From: Caballeronia hypogeia
GTDB taxonomy: Bacteria; Pseudomonadota; Gammaproteobacteria; Burkholderiales; Burkholderiaceae
Assembly: GCF_001544875.2 (NCBI RefSeq)
Contig: NZ_FCOA02000001.1
Location: forward strand, 646,638 to 710,637
DNA length: 64,000 bases
Reading direction: 5' to 3'
The translations under genes and the position numbers were made by a program. The notes under the pieces were generated by a model, which did not search any database, was not told the DNA's origin, and saw nothing but the letters and a program-made list of their open reading frames with translations. Positions 62,578 through 64,000 of the stretch are shown one piece after another. Numbering within the stretch: position 1 is the first letter of the stretch; every line of letters starts with the position of its first letter.

Positions 62578-63330
62578 ATGAACACCAATCACAAGCATGA
62601 CGTTGCCGACGAGGACATTGCACCGAACGTGGATTTCGGCAGGCGCAATCCGCTGGAAATCGGCGTGGCGCTGCGGAATCTCGCGAATCGCGGCGATTTC
62701 CTTACGGCGCAATATGGCGACGGTCAGATCGTCACGCGTCTGCTCGACGTCGATGTGACTGCGCATCGTTTTACTTTCGACTGGGGCGGCGTTGCGGAAC
62801 AGAACCGTGGCGTGCTTGCATCGAACAGGCTGGTGTTTCACGCGGCGCCGGAGGGCGTGCGTGTGGAATTCACGACGCCGACGCCTCGCGAGACGGTGTT
62901 CGATGGCCGGCCCGCGTTCGAGGTGGAGTTTCCGTCTGTGCTGTATTACATGCAGCGTCGCGAGTATTTCCGTGTCGAGGCGCCGGTGCTGGATCCGTAT
63001 ATTTGCTCGGGCACCTTGCCGGATGGGGAACGCTTCCGTTTCGAGGTGCATGACCTTTCGCTGGGTGGCGTTGCGCTGCGCACGACGGATGAGCGTGTGG
63101 CGAATCTGGAAATGGGCATCGTGTTGCAGGATGCTGAATTGCACTTCAGCGCGAACGGCAAGGTCACGGTGGATATGATGCTGGTTTCGCATCGGGAATC
63201 GACTAACGCCAAGGGTGATCGTCGATATACCATTGGGTTCAAGTTCACTTCGATGCCGGGATCGGCGGAAAATACGCTGCAGCGGCTGATTACTCAGCTC
63301 GAAATGAAACGGCGGTCATTGGCGAAGTAG
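62578..63330 (+). CDS. ycgR: Flagellar brake protein YcgR (PilZ, c-di-GMP receptor)
   Basis: A 250-residue protein with the YcgR N-terminal domain (residues about 20-118, including NPLEIGVALRNLANRGDFLTA) and a PilZ domain. The c-di-GMP ligands are the RxxxR motif R128-E-Y-F-R132 and the D159-x-S161-x2-G164 motif in HDLSLGGVALR. When loaded with c-di-GMP it binds the motor and slows swimming. The ATG at 62578 fits the E. coli length of 244; the open frame begins 28 codons earlier without conserved sequence. A sigma28-like promoter upstream fits its class III status. A diguanylate cyclase gene is present at 32.7-33.8 kb. Confidence 0.9.
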   Translation: MNTNHKHDVADEDIAPNVDFGRRNPLEIGVALRNLANRGDFLTAQYGDGQIVTRLLDVDVTAHRFTFDWGGVAEQNRGVLASNRLVFHAAPEGVRVEFTTPTPRETVFDGRPAFEVEFPSVLYYMQRREYFRVEAPVLDPYICSGTLPDGERFRFEVHDLSLGGVALRTTDERVANLEMGIVLQDAELHFSANGKVTVDMMLVSHRESTNAKGDRRYTIGFKFTSMPGSAENTLQRLITQLEMKRRSLAK

Positions 63331-63426
63331 GTTTTGCTGGCGCTTCGCATGTCGCTGGATTCGGATATCGTGAAATCCTGAATTCGTGTCGGTCTATTAG
63401 CACTGCCCCTCCCCGGGGCGGGGGTA

Positions 63427-63452
63427 ACTTTCTTTGCTGCTGCAAAGAAAGT
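63427..63452. repeat. Strong 11-bp hairpin at left end of repeat element
   Basis: ACTTTCTTTGC / GCAAAGAAAGT with a TGCT loop is a perfect 11-bp inverted repeat, immediately adjoining the left 19-bp terminal repeat. From memory, sequences of this kind recur many times in Paraburkholderia and Caballeronia genomes. Confidence 0.85.
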
Positions 63453-63924
63453 CACCAAAGAAAGCAGCTTTTCAGGCCCGCGGTCACACGCAATTTGGCC
63501 ACACTTATTCTTTCCCCGTGGCCCTCGCCTAAGTGTCGCCCTCATAGGCCCCACCGGGCTTGGATCGCGGACCCACTGCCACATCGCACCGTTTAACTGA
63601 CTGGTGCAGCGCCTGATAGCTCCGGCGCTGCGCTGCGCGCCGCCGACCGGTCAATCGGGTCCGCGCGCGCTTCTTTACTAACGCCGCCATCGCGCGGCAT
63701 TTGCTCACCGACGGTTTCCCTTGCAGACCCAGCGGCAGCGCGTAGCGCTGTGCCGGTGCTATTTGGCGCTGAACCAGCCACTTTGACGTTCTAGCTCGTC
63801 AGACCGTGCGCGATCCACTTTGCGTCAGACCTTCGAGGGAGACACTGAGAGGCCGGGCCAATCAGAACGAGGACTACGAGCCCGTTTGGAGCACTCCGGG
63901 TCTAGAAAGCTGCTTTCTTTGGTG
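63453..63924. repeat. 472-bp element with perfect 19-bp terminal inverted repeats
   Basis: CACCAAAGAAAGCAGCTTT at 63453-63471 is repeated in exact inverted form at 63906-63924. Between them lie 434 bp with no believable gene; short frames on both strands lack start signals and known motifs. The size and ends resemble a MITE or another non-autonomous repeat. The 11-bp hairpin outside the left end is absent on the right, where the sequence changes abruptly after 63924. Confidence 0.65.
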
Positions 63925-63944
63925 GGCGGCCTCAAATCTGAAGT

Positions 63945-63972
63945 GCAACACCTGTTTCGTATAAGGTGTTGC
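63945..63972. repeat. 9-bp inverted repeat just before a possible transposase start
   Basis: GCAACACCT (63945-63953) and AGGTGTTGC (63964-63972) form a perfect stem with a 10-base loop, 1 bp before an ATG. It could be part of an IS end or an RNA structure controlling transposase translation. Confidence 0.6.
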
Positions 63973-63973
63973 G

Positions 63974-64000
63974 ATGCACGAAAGAACTCAGTATCAACAG
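63974..64000 (+). CDS. Start of a possible transposase gene (IS30-like guess), cut by window edge
   Basis: Only nine codons are visible (MHERTQYQQ). The setting, directly after a repeat element and a short inverted repeat, and the similarity of the peptide to the openings of some IS30-type transposases that I recall, suggest an insertion sequence. This is too little sequence for a firm call; any other gene remains possible. Confidence 0.25.

Overview
The window looks like chromosome 1 of a Burkholderiaceae bacterium (Betaproteobacteria), most probably Paraburkholderia or Caballeronia. The grounds are the high GC content, the rsmG-parA-parB-atpIBEFHAGDC order near the replication origin, a fused PutA with its own DNA-binding domain, a tandem glycine riboswitch ahead of gcvTHP, and the form of the flagellar clusters. 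Genus placement is inference from gene content; no comparison was run.

Layout. (1) 1-3.4 kb: 3' end of rsmG, the partition genes parA and parB, and an anion-permease-like transporter. (2) 3.4-11.3 kb: the complete F1Fo ATP synthase operon atpIBEFHAGDC, with a sigma70-like promoter and a strong terminator. (3) 11.5-25.4 kb: metabolic and housekeeping genes. These are an acyl-CoA synthetase, an HSL-type esterase, a periplasmic amino-acid-binding protein, hemE, priA (behind a spacer with DnaA-box-like sites), a small membrane protein, putA (with an inverted GTTGCA operator), and a branched-chain amino acid binding protein. (4) 25.4-28.9 kb, minus strand: MipA/OmpV outer-membrane protein, cytochrome b561 and PepSY pair, and a ThDP-dependent enzyme. 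(5) 29.2-32.6 kb: flhF-flhG-fliA, convergent with a GGDEF diguanylate cyclase. (6) 34-39.8 kb: Rieske oxygenase, tRNA-Arg(CCG), di-heme cytochrome c, rep helicase and a Gfo/Idh/MocA oxidoreductase. (7) 39.8-47.4 kb: glycine riboswitch and gcvT-gcvH-gcvP, an alginate-lyase-like secreted protein, and sdaA. Together gcv and sdaA break down glycine and serine. (8) 47.5-48.5 kb: an accessory-looking coiled-coil protein of unknown function. (9) 48.5-54.5 kb, minus strand: flgA-flgM-flgN-flhB-flhA. (10) 54.7-62.3 kb: flgBCDEFGHIJ. (11) 62.6-63.3 kb: the PilZ flagellar brake ycgR under a sigma28-type promoter. (12) 63.4-64 kb: a repeat element bounded by 19-bp inverted repeats and the first codons of what may be a transposase.

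How the parts fit. Flagellar assembly dominates the right half: export gate (FlhA, FlhB), polar placement and number (FlhF, FlhG), sigma28 and its antisigma factor (FliA, FlgM), rod/ring/hook parts (FlgA-J), and a c-di-GMP branch (GGDEF enzyme, YcgR). Sigma28-like promoters sit ahead of flgM and ycgR. The flhBA genes are split from flhF-flhG-fliA by about 16-19 kb and lie in opposite orientation. Reversing the block from about 29 to 48.5 kb would restore flhB-flhA-flhF-flhG-fliA on one strand, and the unknown coiled-coil gene ends exactly at the inferred right junction.

Most of the window is conserved core genome. I found no CRISPR array, no defence island and no clear new multi-gene system. 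The best leads are the inferred inversion with its junction gene, the FlhG with an altered P-loop, the FlgA with a long duplicated N-terminal extension, the DnaA-box palindrome ahead of priA, the PutA operator, and the repeat element at the right edge.
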